Positions 36,834-47,127 of a stretch of 64,000 bases of DNA are shown here, piece by piece. The stretch is from Streptomyces sp. NRRL WC-3605. Its GTDB lineage: Bacteria; Actinomycetota; Actinomycetes; Streptomycetales; Streptomycetaceae. The stretch lies in NCBI RefSeq assembly GCF_001509795.1, contig NZ_LLZN01000040.1, positions 1 to 64,000 on the forward strand, read 5' to 3'. Both the position numbers and the translations under genes were made by a program. The notes below the pieces were generated by a model. That model was not told the DNA's origin. It did not search any database and saw only the letters and a program-made list of their open reading frames with translations. The first letter of the stretch is position 1. Each line of letters starts with the position of its first letter.

Positions 36834-38285
36834 CTAGGAGACGTCCGACCAGGACGCGTTCACACGGCGGCGGACCGCGAACCAGCCCGCGACGAGCGCC
36901 GCCGCGATGAGGGGGACGAGGAGGAGCGTCTTGCGGCCGACCTCGGGGTCGTCGGCCATCAGGCCGAGGCAGGCCAGCAGGAAGACGATCGTGGCGATCT
37001 CGGTGACCGGGCTGCCGGGGAGCCGGAAGCCCGGGCGGCTCAGCAGGCCCGCGCGGGCCCGGCGGACGAAGACCAGATGGCAGACCATGATGATCACCCA
37101 GGTGGAGATGATGCCCAGGGACGCCACGTTGAGCACGATCTCGAACGCCTTGCTCGGCACCAGGTAGTTCAGGCCGACGCCGAGCACACAGACGGCGCAG
37201 GTCAGCAGAATGCCGCCGTAGGGCACCTGGCTGCGGTTCATGCGGGCGGTGAACTTCGGGGCGGAGCCCGCAGTCGCCATGGAGCGCAGGATGCGGCCCG
37301 TGGAGTACAGGCCCGAGTTGAGGGAGGACATCGCCGCCGTCAGGACGACGAGGTTCATCACGTCGCCGGCCGCCGGGACGCCGATCTTCGACAGCACGGT
37401 GACGAAGGGACTCTCGTCGCCCGAGTACACCGAGCCGGGCAGCAGGAGCGCCAGCAGGACGACGGAGCCGCAGTAGAACAGCCCGACCCGCCACATGATC
37501 GAGTTCACCGCGCGCGGGACGACCTTCTCGGGTTCCGCGGTCTCGCCCGCGGCGACCCCGACCAGCTCCAGGGCGGCGTAGGCGAAGATCACGCCCTGCA
37601 TGACCAGGACGACGGGCATCGCCCCGTGCGGGAGGAGACCGCCGTTGTCGGTGATGACGCTCAGGCCGGGGGTGGTGCCGCCGACCTCGTGCCGGGTGGC
37701 GAGCAGGAAGACGCCGATCAGCATGAAGGCGACCAGGGTGGCGACCTTGACGATCGCGAACCAGAACTCCATCTCACCGAAGATCTTCACGGAGATCAGG
37801 TTCACGGCCAGCACGACCGCCAGGGCGGCCAGGGCGAGCAGCCACTGCGGGATGTCGGTGAACAGGCTCCAGTAGTGCGTGTAGAGCGCGATCGCGGTGA
37901 TGTCGGCGATCCCGGTCGTCGACCAGTTCAGGAAGTACATCCAGCCGGCGACATAGGCGCCCTTCTCGCCGAGGAACTCGCGCGCGTAGGACACGAAGGA
38001 CCCGGACGAGGGGCGGTACAGGACGAGTTCGCCGAGGGCGCGCACCACGAAGAAGGCGAAGACGCCGCAGACGAGGTAGGCGAGGGCGAGTGCGGGGCCC
38101 GCGCTGTGCAGGCGCCCGCCCGCGCCGAGGAAGAGGCCGGTGCCGATGGCCCCGCCGATGGCGATCATGTTGACGTGGCGGGCCTTGAGGTCCTTGCTGT
38201 AACCGGCGTCGCCCGCGTCCGCGGGCGTCTGGGCCGCGGGTTCGCGGGGCGCGGCCACTGCCGTGTTCACGGCGTCCTTGCTCAC
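36834..38285 (-). CDS. Amino acid permease (APC superfamily, AnsP/AroP type)
   Basis: A 483-residue transporter with 12 hydrophobic segments. The family entry motif is NMIAIGGAIGTGLFLGAGG, followed by GELVLYRPSSGSFVSYARE and FAYAALELVGVAAGETAEPE. It resembles the asparagine/aromatic amino-acid permease group, probably an H+ symporter; substrate unproven. Start choice is uncertain: GTG 38285 is used, GTG 38297 and 38324 are in frame. It is divergent from the MerR regulator, which may control it. Confidence 0.87.
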   Translation of the reverse strand: MSKDAVNTAVAAPREPAAQTPADAGDAGYSKDLKARHVNMIAIGGAIGTGLFLGAGGRLHSAGPALALAYLVCGVFAFFVVRALGELVLYRPSSGSFVSYAREFLGEKGAYVAGWMYFLNWSTTGIADITAIALYTHYWSLFTDIPQWLLALAALAVVLAVNLISVKIFGEMEFWFAIVKVATLVAFMLIGVFLLATRHEVGGTTPGLSVITDNGGLLPHGAMPVVLVMQGVIFAYAALELVGVAAGETAEPEKVVPRAVNSIMWRVGLFYCGSVVLLALLLPGSVYSGDESPFVTVLSKIGVPAAGDVMNLVVLTAAMSSLNSGLYSTGRILRSMATAGSAPKFTARMNRSQVPYGGILLTCAVCVLGVGLNYLVPSKAFEIVLNVASLGIISTWVIIMVCHLVFVRRARAGLLSRPGFRLPGSPVTEIATIVFLLACLGLMADDPEVGRKTLLLVPLIAAALVAGWFAVRRRVNASWSDVS

Positions 38286-38419
38286 GGGAGGATCCACTCT
38301 CTGGTGCGCCCGAGCAGACCTCACTCGGGTTCCGGACGTACGAGCGGCCCGTGCACCGGATGCGAGCGCGGACCGACGGGGCGCCTTCCCGTTCGCGAAC
38401 CGGTCACACGGTGGCGTAC

Positions 38420-38447
38420 GTCACAGAGCGTGACCCCTCCGGAGGGG
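38420..38447. promoter_or_regulatory. Two adjacent dyads between permease and MerR genes
   Basis: GTCAC-AGAGC-GTGAC (38420-38434) is followed directly by the perfect palindrome CCCCTCCGGAGGGG (38434-38447). They lie in the permease-MerR divergent region, 57-84 bp from the MerR ATG and about 135-160 bp from the permease start. They may be operators for the permease side. Confidence 0.4.
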
Positions 38448-38467
38448 ATCCGGTGCGTCGCGGGAGG

Positions 38468-38496
38468 TGTCACAGCATTGGTGCGACAGCGATACT
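38468..38496 (+). promoter_or_regulatory. MerR-type dyad and -10 of the regulator gene
   Basis: TGTCACA-N7-TGCGACA (38468-38488) is a near-perfect inverted repeat (6 of 7 positions) just upstream of GATACT (38491-38496), a -10 that ends 7 bases before the ATG. This is the placement expected when a MerR protein binds between -35 and -10 of its own leaderless promoter. Confidence 0.5.
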
Positions 38497-38503
38497 GCTG
38501 CAC

Positions 38504-39298
38504 ATGACGACCGGCACCGGGGAGACGACCCTCACGATCGACGAGCTGGCCGCGCGGGCGGGGACGACGGTCCGCACGGTGCGGTTCTACGGCACCAAAG
38601 GTCTGCTGCCACCCCCGGTGCTCGGCCCGCGCCGGGTGGGCCACTACGGGCGCGAGCATCTGGCCCGGCTGGCGCTCATCGAGGAGCTGCAGCACCAGGG
38701 CATGACGCTGGCCGCCATCGAGCGGTACCTCCAGCAGCTCCCGCCGGACCTGGACGCGCACGACCTGGCCGTTCACCGGGCCGTGGTCGCCTCCTGGGCG
38801 CCGGAGAGCGTGGAGACGGTCCCACGCTCCGAGCTGGAGCGGCGGGCGGGGCGCGCGCTCGACGACGGGGACGTGGCGCGGCTGGCCGCGATGGGGGTGG
38901 TCGCGGCCGGCGACGACGGCACCTACCGCGTAGACCTGGGGCTGCTGCGGCTCGGCGTGCGGCTGCTGGACGTGCCGCTCTCCCCCGAGGCGATCCTCGC
39001 GTCGCGGACGGTCCTCATCGAGCACGCGCGCGACGCGGCCCGGGAGCTGTCGCGGCTGTTCCGCCAGGAGGTCGAGCAGCGGGCCGCCCAGGACGTGAAG
39101 TCCCTGTCGGCGTCGATGCAGCCGATGGTGGTGCAGGCGCTGCTGACGGCCTTCCAGCGGTCGCTGCGCGAGGAGCTGCGGGAGTGGCTGGGCGGTGACG
39201 CGGCCCCGGACGGCGACGGGCAGCCGGCGCACGGGCATGGACAGGGGGACGGGGACTCTTCGGCGCACGGAGGAGCCCGGTCGGACGGCACCGCCTGA
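38504..39298 (+). CDS. MerR-family transcriptional regulator
   Basis: A 264-residue regulator. The N-terminal HTH reads LTIDELAARAGTTVRTVRFY with the wing GPRRVGHYGREHLARLALIE, typical of MerR. The remaining about 190 residues are a helical domain without metal-binding cysteines, so it probably senses an organic ligand. The C-terminus is a low-complexity His/Gly tail (HGHGQGDGDSSAHGG). The ATG at 38504 has no ribosome site but a close -10, so the mRNA is likely leaderless. Confidence 0.88.
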   Translation: MTTGTGETTLTIDELAARAGTTVRTVRFYGTKGLLPPPVLGPRRVGHYGREHLARLALIEELQHQGMTLAAIERYLQQLPPDLDAHDLAVHRAVVASWAPESVETVPRSELERRAGRALDDGDVARLAAMGVVAAGDDGTYRVDLGLLRLGVRLLDVPLSPEAILASRTVLIEHARDAARELSRLFRQEVEQRAAQDVKSLSASMQPMVVQALLTAFQRSLREELREWLGGDAAPDGDGQPAHGHGQGDGDSSAHGGARSDGTA

Positions 39299-39305
39299 CC
39301 GGTCC

Positions 39306-39333
39306 GGGTCCCCGGGCGGACGCCCGGGGACCC
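39306..39333. terminator. Bidirectional terminator between MerR and beta-oxidation genes
   Basis: GGGTCCCCGGGC and GCCCGGGGACCC form a perfect 12-bp stem with loop GGAC between the convergent MerR and FadB-like stops. Confidence 0.9.
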
Positions 39334-39352
39334 GATGCCACCGGGTGGGACG

Positions 39353-41533
39353 TCACCGCCCGTCGGTGAACGTCTCCCCCTTCTCCGCCTTCTCCACCAG
39401 CAGCGCCGGCGGCGTGAACCGCTCGCCGTACGCCGCCGCCAGCTCGCGCGCACGGGCCGTGAAGCCGGCCACGCCGCCCTCGTAGCCGTTGATGTACTGG
39501 AGCACGCCGCCCGTCCAGCCAGGGAAGCCGATGCCCAGGATGGAACCGATGTTGGCGTCGGCGACGGACGTCAGGACGCCCTCCTCCAGCAGCCGCACGG
39601 TGTCCAGCGCCTCGGAGAACAGCATGCGCTCCTGCATGTCCCGGAACGGGATCCGCGCGTCCTCGCGCGTGAAGTGCTCGCGCAGGCCCGGCCACAGACC
39701 GGTCCGCCTGCCGTCCTCGCCGTACTCGTAGAAGCCGGCGCCGCCGCTGCGGCCGGTGCGGTCGAACTCGTCGACCATGCGGTCGATGACCGCCTCGGCG
39801 GGGTGCGGCGTCCAGGTGCCGCCCGCCTCCTCGACGGCCCGCTTGGACTCGTTGCGGATCTTGCGCGGGAGCGTCAGCGTCAGTTCGTCCATCAGGGACA
39901 GGACCTTGGCGGGGTAGCCGGCCTGCGCCGCCGCCTGCTCGACCGACGCGGGCTCGATGCCCTCGCCGACCATCGCCACGCCCTCGTTGATGAACTGGCC
40001 GATGACCCGGGAGGTGAAGAAGCCGCGGGAGTCGTTGACGACGATCGGCGTCTTGTTGATCTGCCGGACCAGGTCGAAGGCGCGCGCGAGCGCCTCCTCC
40101 CCCGTGCGGTCGCCCTTGATGATCTCGACGAGTGGCATCTTGTCGACCGGCGAGAAGAAGTGCAGCCCGATGAAGTCGGCCTGGCGCTCCACGCCCTCGG
40201 CGAGGGCGGTGATCGGCAGCGTCGAGGTGTTGGAGCACAGCAGCGCGTCCGGCTCGACGATGTTCTGGATCTCCTGGAACACCTTGTGCTTGAGCTCGGG
40301 GTTCTCGAACACGGCCTCGATGACCGCGTCGCAGCCGGCCACGTCCTGCGGGTCCGCCGTCGGGGTGATGCGGGCCAGCAGGGCGTCGGCCTTCTCCCGC
40401 GTCGTACGGCCCCGGGAGACCGCCTTCGCGCACAGCGTCTCCGAGTAGCCCTTGCCCTTGAGGGCTGCTTCCAGGGACACGTCCTTCAGGACGACGTCGA
40501 TGCCCGCGCGGGCGCAGGAGTAGGCGATGCCCGCGCCCATCATCCCGGCGCCGAGGACGGCGACCTTGCGGACCTTGCGCGGCTCGACGCCCTTCGGCCG
40601 GTTGGCGCCGGAGTTGACGGCCTGGAGGTCGAAGAAGAACGCCTGGATCATGTTCTTGGAGGTCTGGCCCGCGGCCAGCTCCACGAAGTAGCGCGCCTCG
40701 ATGACCTGCGCGGTCTCGAAGTCGACCTGGGCGCCCTCGACGGCCGCCGCGAGGATGTTGCGGGGCGCCGGGTAGGGCGCGCCGCCCGTCTGCTTGCGCA
40801 GGCTGGCCGGGAAGGCGGGCAGGTTCGCCGCGAACTTGGGGTTCGCGGGGGTGCCGCCGGGGATGCGGTAGCCGGGCCGGTCCCAGGGCTGCTGGGACTC
40901 GGGGTGGGCGTCGATGTAGGCGCGGGCCTTGGCGAGCAGCTCCTCGCGGGTGCCGGCCACGTCGTCGACGAGGCCGTTCTCCAGGGCGCGCTTCGGGTTG
41001 TACTGGGTGCCCTGGAGGAGGACCTTCAGCAGGGCGTCGGTGATGCCGAGCATCCGGACGGTCCGCACGACACCGCCTCCGCCGGGCAGCAGGCCGAGGG
41101 TGACCTCGGGGCAGCCGATCTTGGAGCCGGGCGCGTCGAGCGCGATGCGGTGGTGGCAGGCGAGGGCGATCTCGTAGCCGCCGCCGAGGGCCGCGCCGTT
41201 GAGGGCGGCGACGACGGGCTTGCCGAGGGTCTCGATGCGGCGCAGTTGGCGCTTGATGGCCATGCCGCCCTCGAAGAGCTGCTGGGCGGTCTCCGGGGTG
41301 ACCTGGATGAGGTCGCGCAGGTCGCCGCCCGCGAAGAAGGTCTTCTTGGCGGAGGTGATGATGACACCGCGGATGGTGTCCTTCTCGGCCTCGAGGCGGT
41401 CCGTGACCACGGCGAGCGAGTCGCGGAACGCCTGGTTCATGGTGTTGGCCGACTGGCTCGGGTCGTCCAGGACGAGGGTGACGACGCCGTCGCGGTCCTG
41501 TTCCCAGCGGATGGTGGTGGATTCAGTGCTCAT
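39353..41533 (-). CDS. fadB: FadB-like 3-hydroxyacyl-CoA dehydrogenase/enoyl-CoA hydratase
   Basis: A 726-residue bifunctional beta-oxidation protein. The N-terminal crotonase domain has FFAGGDLRDL, NGAALGGGYEIALACH and the catalytic Glu region KIGCPEVTLGLLPGGGGVVR (quoted in part). The 3-hydroxyacyl-CoA dehydrogenase domain starts near residue 325 with KVAVLGAGMMGAGIAY, has SNTSTLPI and the catalytic GLHFFSPVDKMPLVEII. It hydrates enoyl-CoA and oxidises the 3-hydroxyacyl-CoA. Last gene of the operon, 53 bp after the thiolase gene. Confidence 0.95.
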   Translation of the reverse strand: MSTESTTIRWEQDRDGVVTLVLDDPSQSANTMNQAFRDSLAVVTDRLEAEKDTIRGVIITSAKKTFFAGGDLRDLIQVTPETAQQLFEGGMAIKRQLRRIETLGKPVVAALNGAALGGGYEIALACHHRIALDAPGSKIGCPEVTLGLLPGGGGVVRTVRMLGITDALLKVLLQGTQYNPKRALENGLVDDVAGTREELLAKARAYIDAHPESQQPWDRPGYRIPGGTPANPKFAANLPAFPASLRKQTGGAPYPAPRNILAAAVEGAQVDFETAQVIEARYFVELAAGQTSKNMIQAFFFDLQAVNSGANRPKGVEPRKVRKVAVLGAGMMGAGIAYSCARAGIDVVLKDVSLEAALKGKGYSETLCAKAVSRGRTTREKADALLARITPTADPQDVAGCDAVIEAVFENPELKHKVFQEIQNIVEPDALLCSNTSTLPITALAEGVERQADFIGLHFFSPVDKMPLVEIIKGDRTGEEALARAFDLVRQINKTPIVVNDSRGFFTSRVIGQFINEGVAMVGEGIEPASVEQAAAQAGYPAKVLSLMDELTLTLPRKIRNESKRAVEEAGGTWTPHPAEAVIDRMVDEFDRTGRSGGAGFYEYGEDGRRTGLWPGLREHFTREDARIPFRDMQERMLFSEALDTVRLLEEGVLTSVADANIGSILGIGFPGWTGGVLQYINGYEGGVAGFTARARELAAAYGERFTPPALLVEKAEKGETFTDGR

Positions 41534-41586
41534 GTGGGAGTGCTCTCCGTGTGATCCGTTGATCCGTCGTATCCGTCGGGAGGGGG

Positions 41587-42801
<1,215 letters not shown>

Positions 42802-42823
42802 AAGCAAGCCTTTCGGGTGAGGG

Positions 42824-43966
42824 TCAGCCCAGCAGGGAACGGCCGATGATCTCCTTCATGATCTCGGTCGTCCCGCCGTAGATGGTCTGGATGCGGCCGT
42901 CCGTGAAGGCCCGTGCCACCGGGTGTTCGCTCATGTAGCCGTATCCGCCGTGCAGTTGCAGACAGCGGTCGGCGACGCGCTTCTGGAGCTCGGTCGCCCA
43001 CCACTTGGCCATCGAGGCGTGGACGGCGTCGAGCTCGCCGCGGTCGTGGTCCGCTATGCAGCGGTCCAGGAACGTGCGGGTCACCGCGCACTCGGTGGCC
43101 ATCTCGGCCACCTCGAAGCGGATGTGCTGCTTGGTCGCCAGGGGGCGGCCGAACGCCTCGCGTTCCTTGACGTACGTGGTGGTGATCTCCAGCAGGTGCT
43201 CGGCGGCGGCGATCGCGGCGACGGCGATGCTCAGCCGTTCCTGGGCGAGGTTCGTCATCAGGTGCACGAACGCGCCGTCGAGCTCGCCGAGCAGGTTCTC
43301 CTTCGGGACGCGCACGTCGTGGAAGAACAACTCGGCGGTGTCCTGGGCCTTCTGGCCGATCTTGTCGAGGTTGCGGCCCCGCTCGAAGCCCTCCATGCCG
43401 CGCTCCACGACGAGCAGCGACAGTCCGCGCGCGCCGCCTGCCGGGGTGGTCTTCGCCACGACGATCACCAGGTCGGCGAGGAGGCCGTTCGAGATGAACG
43501 TCTTGGAGCCGTTGAGGACCCAGTGGTCGCCGCGGTCCTCGGCGTGGGTGCGGATGCCCTGCAGGTCGGAGCCGGCGCCGGGCTCGGTCATGGCGATGGC
43601 CGTGATGAGCGTGCCGTCGCAGAAGCCGGGCAGCCAGCGGCGCTTCTGCTCGTCGGTGGCGAGGCCGGTCAGATAAGGGCCGATGATGTCGTTGTGCAGG
43701 CCGAGGGCGAGGCCCGGGGTGCCGGCGCGGGTGAACTCCTCGGCGAGGACCGCGCTGTAGCGGAAGTCGGGGGTGCCGCCGCCTCCGTACTCCTCGGGCA
43801 CGGCGAAGCCGAGCAGTCCCTGCTTGCCGGCGGCGCGCCAGGCGTCGCGGGAGACGATGCCGTCCTTCTCCCACTGCTCGTAGTGCGGCAGCACCTCCCT
43901 GGCGAGGAAGGCGCGCACGGTCTCCCGGAACGCGTCGTGCTCGGGGGCGAAGATCTGCCGCTTCAT
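42824..43966 (-). CDS. Acyl-CoA dehydrogenase
   Basis: A 380-residue flavoprotein dehydrogenase. Signatures: [15 protein letters not shown] (FAD/substrate loop), [10 protein letters not shown], and the C-terminal [18 protein letters not shown] followed by [17 protein letters not shown]. The catalytic base is in the YGGTTEI region as in medium/long-chain enzymes. It oxidises acyl-CoA to trans-2-enoyl-CoA, passing electrons to ETF. The ATG overlaps the CoA-transferase stop by 4 bp. Confidence 0.94.
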   Translation of the reverse strand: MKRQIFAPEHDAFRETVRAFLAREVLPHYEQWEKDGIVSRDAWRAAGKQGLLGFAVPEEYGGGGTPDFRYSAVLAEEFTRAGTPGLALGLHNDIIGPYLTGLATDEQKRRWLPGFCDGTLITAIAMTEPGAGSDLQGIRTHAEDRGDHWVLNGSKTFISNGLLADLVIVVAKTTPAGGARGLSLLVVERGMEGFERGRNLDKIGQKAQDTAELFFHDVRVPKENLLGELDGAFVHLMTNLAQERLSIAVAAIAAAEHLLEITTTYVKEREAFGRPLATKQHIRFEVAEMATECAVTRTFLDRCIADHDRGELDAVHASMAKWWATELQKRVADRCLQLHGGYGYMSEHPVARAFTDGRIQTIYGGTTEIMKEIIGRSLLG

Positions 43967-45111
43967 GCGAGGCCCTTCGTGGGTTCGGGGTGGGCGGACA
44001 GGCCGGGCACGTCCCAGTCGCGGGCCACGTCCGCGGTGCCGGCTCCGGGCCGCGCCGGTCCGGTGCGTACGGCGGTGGGGGTGGCCGAGAAGCGGGGCGC
44101 CGGGGCGGGCTGGGTGATGCCGGCGTGGTCGGTGAAGGTGCCGCGGGCGGCGAGGTGCGGGTCGTGCGGGGCCTCGCCGAGGGTCAGGACGGGGGCGACG
44201 CAGGCGTCGGTGCCGTCGAAGACGGCCGTCCACTCGTCGCGGGTACGGGTCCTGAAGCGGGCGGCGACGGCCTCGCGCAGCTCGCCCCAGCGACCGATGT
44301 CCTCGCGGGCGTCGGCGTGCCCGGGCAGGCCGAGCAGGGCGACGAACTCCTCGTAGAAGCGGGGTTCGAGGGCTCCGACGGCCATGTACCGCCCGTCGGC
44401 GGTCTCGTAGGTGCCGTAGTAGGGGCAGCCGCCGTCGAGGAGGTTGGCGCCGCGCCGGTCCTGCCAGCCGCCGGCGGCGAGCATGCCGTGGATCATCGCG
44501 GAGAGGTGGGCGGTGCCGTCGACGATGGCGGCGTCGACGACCTGCCCTTCGCCGGTCGCGCGCGCATGGTGCAGGGCGGCGAGGACCCCGACGACGAGGT
44601 AGAGGGAGCCGCCCGCGTAGTCGCCGAGCAGGTTGGCGGGGACGGCGGGCGGTTCGCCGGGGGCGCCGATCATGCCGAGGGCGCCGGTGCGCGCGATGTA
44701 CGCGATGTCGTGGCCGGCGCGGTCGGCGAGCGGGCCGTCCTGGCCCCAGCCGGTCATCCGGCCGTAGACCAGCCGGGGGTTGCGGGCGTGGCAGGCGTCC
44801 GGTCCGACGCCGAGGCGCTCGGCCACGCCGGGGCGGTAGCCCTCGACGAGGATGTCGGCGCGGGCGGCGAGGTCGAGGACGCGGGCGGCGCCGTCGGGGG
44901 CCTTGAGGTCGACGATCACCGAGCGTTTGCTGCGGTTGGTGACGTCGTACGCGGGGTCGATCGCCAGGCCCGGTCCGCCGGGCCGGTCGACGCGGACGAC
45001 GTCGGCGCCCAGGTCGGCGAGGAGCATGGCGGCGAACGGGCCGGGCCCGATCCCGGCCAGCTCGACCACGCGCACGCCGGTGAGCGGGCCCTGTCCTGGC
45101 GTCGTCGCCAT
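43963..45111 (-). CDS. CaiB/BaiF-family CoA transferase or alpha-methylacyl-CoA racemase
   Basis: A 382-residue class III CoA-transferase fold protein. It begins GVRVVELAGIGPGPFAAMLL and has DVTNRSKRSVIVDLK, GHDIAYIARTGAL and the GDYAGGSLYL segment. The GHDI/Asp region and overall length match alpha-methylacyl-CoA racemases, which would feed branched fatty acids into the downstream dehydrogenase; a CoA transferase is the alternative. The ATG has GGGGGCAGG upstream. First gene of the four-gene beta-oxidation operon. Confidence 0.87.
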   Translation of the reverse strand: MATTPGQGPLTGVRVVELAGIGPGPFAAMLLADLGADVVRVDRPGGPGLAIDPAYDVTNRSKRSVIVDLKAPDGAARVLDLAARADILVEGYRPGVAERLGVGPDACHARNPRLVYGRMTGWGQDGPLADRAGHDIAYIARTGALGMIGAPGEPPAVPANLLGDYAGGSLYLVVGVLAALHHARATGEGQVVDAAIVDGTAHLSAMIHGMLAAGGWQDRRGANLLDGGCPYYGTYETADGRYMAVGALEPRFYEEFVALLGLPGHADAREDIGRWGELREAVAARFRTRTRDEWTAVFDGTDACVAPVLTLGEAPHDPHLAARGTFTDHAGITQPAPAPRFSATPTAVRTGPARPGAGTADVARDWDVPGLSAHPEPTKGLA

Positions 45112-45125
45112 CCTGCCCCCAAGTA

Positions 45126-45193
45126 TGTGACACAACTGCTGTAACACCAGCGATGCTAAGAAGGCGCGCCGGTGGACACAAGAGCAAGCGCTT
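45126..45193 (-). promoter_or_regulatory. Promoter and operator-like sites of the beta-oxidation operon
   Basis: On the minus strand TTGTGT (45181-45176) and TAGCAT (45158-45153) are 17 bp apart, a good sigma-70-type promoter with a start near 45146 and a 35-nt leader. AAGCGCTT (45186-45193), a perfect 8-bp palindrome inside CTAAGCGCTTGC, lies 4 bp upstream of the -35. Two TGTxACA boxes (45126-45132, 45140-45146) cover the start region. A fatty-acid-responsive TetR-type repressor is a plausible ligand. Confidence 0.6.
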
Positions 45194-45240
45194 AGGAAGT
45201 TACCCGCCGGAAGCCCCGGCGGCGAACCCGTCCGGCGGCC

Positions 45241-45621
45241 TCAGCTCGCGTCCAGCTCCCCGATCAGCCGTTTCGGGGCGATGGCGCGATAGCTCTCCTC
45301 CACCCACTCGCACAGCAGTCCGGCCGCCGGGGCGCCCTCCGTCTCCAGGGGCACGCGCACCCAGCCCGACCGGCCCAGTCCGTACCCGGCGGGCTCGGCG
45401 CCCGGGCAGGTCAGGGCGTGGGCGTGGACCGCCTCGTCCGTCAGCTTCACGGTCACGCCCAGGGGGTGGCCGCTGTCGGGGGCGCCCAGGAAGACGAACA
45501 CCTTCTTGGCGACCTTCGCCACGGTGTCGCCCCAGGGGAACTCCTCCGCCGCCCCCGGCAGGCCGAGGGCGAACTCGCGCACTTTTTCCCACTTCTTCAG
45601 GGCAGCTTCGGGCACGGCCAC
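45241..45621 (-). CDS. MmcQ/YjbR family protein
   Basis: A 126-residue protein of the MmcQ/YjbR (DUF419) family: FALGLPGAAEEFPWGDTVAK at the N-terminus and KLTDEAVHAHALTCPGAEPA, ending WVEESYRAIAPKRLIGEL. The fold resembles a small DNA-binding or phosphate-binding domain; biological role unknown. The GTG at 45621 has a strong GGAGGTGA four bases upstream. It lies upstream of, and in line with, the beta-oxidation operon but separated by that operon's own promoter. Confidence 0.83.
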   Translation of the reverse strand: MAVPEAALKKWEKVREFALGLPGAAEEFPWGDTVAKVAKKVFVFLGAPDSGHPLGVTVKLTDEAVHAHALTCPGAEPAGYGLGRSGWVRVPLETEGAPAAGLLCEWVEESYRAIAPKRLIGELDAS

Positions 45622-45712
45622 CGCCTCACCTCCGGGCTCGTCGTCGGGCTCCGCGCACCTCACGCTAGCCTCGGCCACCGACAACGGCGCGTGGTGCGGA
45701 ACGAGGGGTGTC

Positions 45713-46891
45713 ATGAGCAGGCTGAGCGGGTCGGACCGTCCGTACGACATCGTGCTCTTCGGGGCGACCGGGTTCGTGGGGGTGCTGACGGCGGAGTACC
45801 TCGCCGCCCACGCGCCCGAGGGCCTGCGGTGGGCCGTCGCCGGGCGGGGGAAGGCGAAGCTGGAGGCGCTGCGCGCGTCGCTGCCCGAGGGCTCGGAGCC
45901 CGGCGTGCTGGTGGCGGACGTCGCCGACCCGGCGTCACTGCGCCGGCTGGCCGAGCAGGCACGCGTCGTCGCCTCGACGGTCGGGCCGTACGTGAAGTAC
46001 GGCGAGGACCTGGTGGCGGCCTGCGCGGACACCGGCGCCGACTATCTCGACCTGTGCGGCGAGCCGGAGTTCGTGGACCTGACGTACGTCCGGCACGACG
46101 CCCGCGCGCGGGAGACGGGCGCCCGGCTGGTGCACGCGTGCGGTTTCGACTCGGTCCCGCACGATCTGGGGGCGTACTTCACCGTGCGGCAGCTGCCGGA
46201 GGGGGTGCCGCTGACGGTCGACGCGTATGTGACGGCCGACGCCGCCTTCTCGGGCGGCACGTTCGCCTCGGCGCTCGGCCAGTTCGCGCGCGGGCGCCAG
46301 ATGGCCGCCGCCGCCCGCGACCGGGCCCGGCACGAGCCGCGGCTGATGGGCCGCCGGGCGCTGGCGCCGACCGGGGTGCCGCGGTTCGCCGGGGAGGTCG
46401 GCGCGTGGGCGCTTCCGCTGCCGACGATCGACCCGCAGATCGTGAAGCGGTCCGCGCGGGCGCTGGAGCGGTACGGTCCCGACTTCCGCTACCGCCACTA
46501 CGCCGCCGTACGGCGGCTGCCCGTCGCGGTGGGCGGCGTCGCGGCGATGGGCGCGCTGTTCACGGCGGCCCAGCTGCCGCCGGCCCGGCGCTGGCTGTCG
46601 GACCGGATCAAGCCGGGCGAGGGGCCGGGCCCGCAGAAGCGGGCGAAGAGCTGGTTCTCGGTCCGGTTCGTCGGCGAGGGCGGCGGGCGGCGCGTGTTCA
46701 CCGAGGTGTCCGGGGGCGACCCGGGCTACGGCGAGACGGCGAAGATGTTCGCGGAGTCGGCACTCTGCCTGGCCTTCGACGAACTGCCGGAGACGGCCGG
46801 CCAGGTCACCACGGCCGTCGCGATGGGCGACGCGCTGACGGAGCGCCTGCGCGCGGCCGGCATCACGTTCCGGGTGGCCGCGACCCGCTGA
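45713..46891 (+). CDS. Saccharopine-dehydrogenase-like NAD(P)-binding protein (trans-acting enoyl reductase type)
   Basis: A 392-residue protein. The N-terminal Rossmann fold is DIVLFGATGFVGVLTAEYLA with AGRGKAKLEAL, and the SVGPY-like segment ASTVGPYVKYGEDLVAACAD is diagnostic of the saccharopine-dehydrogenase-like/mycobacterial trans-enoyl-reductase group. A hydrophobic segment VAVGGVAAMGALFTAAQLP lies near residue 270. The substrate is unknown; a lipid keto or enoyl group is likely. The ATG has GAGGGG upstream and the gene is divergent from the MmcQ gene. Confidence 0.83.
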   Translation: MSRLSGSDRPYDIVLFGATGFVGVLTAEYLAAHAPEGLRWAVAGRGKAKLEALRASLPEGSEPGVLVADVADPASLRRLAEQARVVASTVGPYVKYGEDLVAACADTGADYLDLCGEPEFVDLTYVRHDARARETGARLVHACGFDSVPHDLGAYFTVRQLPEGVPLTVDAYVTADAAFSGGTFASALGQFARGRQMAAAARDRARHEPRLMGRRALAPTGVPRFAGEVGAWALPLPTIDPQIVKRSARALERYGPDFRYRHYAAVRRLPVAVGGVAAMGALFTAAQLPPARRWLSDRIKPGEGPGPQKRAKSWFSVRFVGEGGGRRVFTEVSGGDPGYGETAKMFAESALCLAFDELPETAGQVTTAVAMGDALTERLRAAGITFRVAATR

Positions 46892-46900
46892 CCGGCGGCC

Positions 46901-47047
46901 TCAGAAGGGCCACTCCAGCAGCGTGTAGATCATCCCGGCGATCCATCCGAGCCCCGCCAGCATCCCCACGACGAGCGCGGCCGTCACGGCCCGCTCGACG
47001 GGACGCCCGGAATCGGCCAACGGCTTCGCTGCACGGTGAGTCGTCAT
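46901..47047 (-). CDS. Small single-pass membrane protein, 48 aa
   Basis: A short frame starting ATG at 47047 behind GGGTGAGGGG. A polar 20-residue N-terminus (MTTHRAAKPLADSGRPVERA) is followed by one hydrophobic segment (VTAALVVGMLAGLGWIAGMI) and the tail YTLLEWPF. Codon third positions are mostly G or C, as in real genes. It resembles small conserved streptomycete membrane proteins. No function can be assigned. It is convergent with the saccharopine-dehydrogenase-like gene, 9 bp from it. Confidence 0.6.
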   Translation of the reverse strand: MTTHRAAKPLADSGRPVERAVTAALVVGMLAGLGWIAGMIYTLLEWPF

Positions 47048-47127
47048 ACCCCTCACCCTGCCGGGCCCTCGGGGACGACCACATCCGTACGGGTACTCAG
47101 TCGGGCTACTCAGCGCGTCCGGCCAGG

